From NCBI GenBank assembly GCA_030619185.1, contig JAUXBW010000096.1, positions 1 through 8,248 of the forward strand: 8,248 nucleotides of DNA. The letters are read 5' to 3'. Each line of letters begins with the position of its first letter. The first letter of the stretch is position 1. Shown here one piece after another: positions 6,309 to 8,248 of this stretch. This stretch comes from Methyloprofundus sp. (GTDB lineage: Bacteria; Pseudomonadota; Gammaproteobacteria; Methylococcales; Methylomonadaceae). Below the pieces are notes generated by a model. It did not search any database. It saw only the letters and a list, made by a program, of their open reading frames with translations, and was not told where the DNA came from. The position numbers and the translations under genes were made by a program.

Positions 6309-7781
6309 ATGACGATACAAAAAGAGATTTTTAAAGCTTGCGATTTGGTGATTTATGGTGGCCTAGGTGATTTATCGCGGCGTAAATTAATTATTTCATT
6401 ATACCGTCTGGAAAAAGGAAAATTTCTTGAGCCTGATACACGTATTATTGCAGTCGACAGGTTAGCAGAAGATTCTGCGAGCTTTATTAAGATTGCGCTT
6501 AAAAGCTTGCAAGAGTTTTTAGGCAATCCGGTTGAAGAGCAAATCTGGAACAAATTCTGCGCGCGCCTGTCTTATCAGCAAATGGATTTAACCAGGCCTG
6601 ATGAATATAAGGTTTTTAATAAACTAACCGATTCAAGTAAGCGCGTTATGGTGAATTACTTTGCCGTGGCACCCTTTCTTTTCCGGTATATTTGCCAGGG
6701 CTTAAAGCACTCAGGTGTATTAACAGATAGCTCACGCATGGTGATGGAAAAGCCCATTGGGCATGATATTATCTCTTCTAAAGAAATTAATGATGTCGTT
6801 GCTAGCGTATTTAATGATGATCAGGTTTTCCGTATTGACCATTATCTGGGTAAAGAAACGGTTCTAAATCTTCTCGCCTTACGCTTTGCCAATTCTATCT
6901 TCACCACTAACTGGGATCATAATACGATTGACTCAGTACAGATCACTGTCGCCGAAGAGGTGGGTATTGAAGGTCGCTGGGAGTATTTCGACCAGACAGG
7001 TCAATTACGCGATATGGTACAAAACCATTTATTGCAAATTTTAACCTTTGTTGCAATGGAGCCGCCGGTTAACCTGGAAGCTCAAAGTATTCATAATGAA
7101 AAAATAAAAGTCCTCAATGCATTGCGCCCTATTACCGCAGAAAATGTCCTTAGCAATACGGTACGTGGTCAATATACTAATGGCGTTCAGAAAGACATCG
7201 CTGTTCCAGGTTACCTGGAAGAAGAAGGGGCAAATACTATCAGCACTACCGAAAGTTTTGTGGCTTTAAGGGTAGATATTGATAACTGGCGCTGGGCAGG
7301 AGTCCCTTTTTATTTACGCACGGGAAAATGCATGAAGTACAAGCGCACCGAAATTGTTATCAACTTTAAACAAATACCCCATAATATCTTCACTGAAAGC
7401 TTTAAAAACTTACCCGCGAACAAATTAATTATTCACTTACAACCGAATGAAGGCATAGAAATTCAAATGCTGAACAAGATTCCCGGTATCGATGAAAATA
7501 TTAAACTGCAAAAAACCAAACTGGATTTAAGTTTTTCAGAAACCTTTAAAAATAGCCGACTTTTTGGAGGGTATGAAAAATTAGTTCTGGAAGCGATGCG
7601 CGGAAATCCGACCCTATTTATTAGCCGTGAAGAAATTGAGCAAGCCTGGTCCTGGATTGATTCTATTCAGGATGCATGGAAAGCCACCCATGAAGAAGCG
7701 CAAGACTATCCCGCTGGCAGCTGGGGACCTATTGCATCCGACGAAATGCTAGCTAGAGATGGTCGAACCTGGGAAGAGTAA
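6309..7781 (+). CDS. zwf: Glucose-6-phosphate 1-dehydrogenase
   Basis: Cytoplasmic enzyme oxidising glucose 6-phosphate to 6-phosphogluconolactone with NADP (or NAD), the first step of the oxidative pentose phosphate and Entner-Doudoroff routes. It has 490 residues, full length. The nucleotide-binding turn is GGLGDLSRRK (17-26), then MEKPIG (146-151), the signature RIDHYLGKE (175-183) with His178 and Lys182, RDMVQNHLLQ (234-243) with the catalytic-base His240, and YLRTGK (335-340). The stretch ACDLVIYGGLGDLSRRKL closely follows the E. coli pattern. An in-frame stop just upstream fixes ATG at 6309 as the first start. No Shine-Dalgarno is present before it, only an A-rich stretch. It stands alone here: neither pgl, edd nor gnd follows within the window, unlike many zwf operons. 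Confidence 0.97.
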   Translation: MTIQKEIFKACDLVIYGGLGDLSRRKLIISLYRLEKGKFLEPDTRIIAVDRLAEDSASFIKIALKSLQEFLGNPVEEQIWNKFCARLSYQQMDLTRPDEYKVFNKLTDSSKRVMVNYFAVAPFLFRYICQGLKHSGVLTDSSRMVMEKPIGHDIISSKEINDVVASVFNDDQVFRIDHYLGKETVLNLLALRFANSIFTTNWDHNTIDSVQITVAEEVGIEGRWEYFDQTGQLRDMVQNHLLQILTFVAMEPPVNLEAQSIHNEKIKVLNALRPITAENVLSNTVRGQYTNGVQKDIAVPGYLEEEGANTISTTESFVALRVDIDNWRWAGVPFYLRTGKCMKYKRTEIVINFKQIPHNIFTESFKNLPANKLIIHLQPNEGIEIQMLNKIPGIDENIKLQKTKLDLSFSETFKNSRLFGGYEKLVLEAMRGNPTLFISREEIEQAWSWIDSIQDAWKATHEEAQDYPAGSWGPIASDEMLARDGRTWEE

Positions 7782-8248
7782 CTTAACGATATTGCCTAAC
7801 TTTTAATACTATGCAGAAGACAGACAAAAAGACTAGCAAAATTGGCCAAGCTACTCTGAGTTGTGTTGATCTCTTAAGTATTTGCCCTGATTTAATCGTA
7901 ATATCGAATAGCTGGTTATGGCCATAAGTAGACATTGCAACAAACAATATTCAATTGAGACCGACCATTTTGATTTCAAATATTCAGCCAGACCTTTTGC
8001 TGAAGACGCCCTTTTAGGCCGAATTTAAACCACGTTTTATAAGCGTGGTAGTTGATTGTTCACCTGTGTAATTTCCTTTTTTCAATGAAGGAAAAAAATT
8101 AGATTATCATAATAAAACTATATTGCATGTTGCAACTATTATTTAATATAAGGTAACGCGCAATAAATAACCTACCCATATTGCACAGGATTTTTGTTTG
8201 CCTTCAAGGCGTAGAAATAGGTACATAGCCGGCTACGGTCGCAACCAG
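7782..8248. other. 467-bp stretch without a convincing gene, with several hairpins
   Basis: Only very short frames are present (38 codons at 7811-7927 and 36 codons at 7918-8028), with no ribosome binding sites and no recognisable product. Structures seen are ACCACG/CGTGGT at 8029-8049 with a 9-nt loop, TTTCCTT/AAGGAAA at 8072-8094 with a 9-nt loop, TTGCA-TGT-TGCAA at 8123-8135, and the perfect palindrome TAGCCGGCTA at 8226-8235. No clear zwf terminator with a T-run was found. The last ~50 bases are richer in GC than the preceding DNA and may begin a repeat or another element that continues past the window. Confidence 0.5.

Noticed and set aside
6353..6553. 66-codon minus-strand frame
   Set aside because: It is antisense to the nucleotide-binding domain of zwf.
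7811..8028. Two overlapping short frames (38 and 36 codons) after zwf
   Set aside because: They lack Shine-Dalgarno sites and recognisable sequence, and frames this short are expected by chance.
8123..8149. Promoter pair TTGCAT / TAATAT
   Set aside because: The 15-bp spacer and weak -10 match, plus no gene visible downstream inside the window, leave no support.

Overview
The window looks like chromosomal DNA from a moderately AT-rich proteobacterium, most likely an aquatic gammaproteobacterium. This rests on an Escherichia-like Zwf, an FcbT/Tak-type TRAP transporter and the overall base composition. The genus cannot be read from the sequence. No rRNA, tRNA, CRISPR array, transposase gene or phage gene is visible.

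Layout, left to right. (1) Positions 1-1762, minus strand: a TRAP transporter membrane pair. The small permease DctQ overlaps the large permease DctM by 8 bp, and DctM runs off the left edge just short of its C-terminus. (2) Positions 1763-1968: a divergent control region with a -10 box facing each way, a GGACT/AGTCC palindrome next to the dctQ promoter, and a duplicated Shine-Dalgarno block before dhaK. (3) Positions 1969-2958, plus strand: dhaK, the dihydroxyacetone-binding kinase subunit, with all expected active-site residues. (4) Positions 3001-3218: a 218-bp nested palindrome with perfect 17-bp terminal inverted repeats, resembling a MITE (non-coding mobile repeat), lying between convergent genes. 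(5) Positions 3226-4995, minus strand: an unrecognised 589-residue protein with two N-terminal membrane segments and a coiled coil. (6) Positions 5070-5096: a good intrinsic terminator, then dhaL (5186-5818, minus), the ADP/ATP-binding subunit of the same kinase. (7) Positions 5958-6203, minus: a small cysteine-rich protein with a non-ATG start. (8) Positions 6309-7781, plus: zwf, glucose-6-phosphate dehydrogenase. (9) Positions 7782-8248: 467 bp without a convincing gene but with several hairpins.

Functional reading. DhaK and DhaL together make dihydroxyacetone phosphate from dihydroxyacetone, feeding lower glycolysis. Zwf opens the oxidative pentose phosphate or Entner-Doudoroff route and makes NADPH. 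The TRAP permeases are divergent from dhaK and share its control region, so they may import a small organic substrate related to this pathway, but the substrate is not shown by the sequence. The main oddity is that dhaK and dhaL, usually adjacent in one operon, sit on opposite strands about 2.2 kb apart, with a repeat element and an unknown membrane protein between them. No DhaM phosphodonor gene is in the window. I do not see a clearly new multi-gene system. The best leads are the split kinase, the 589-residue protein and the nested palindrome.
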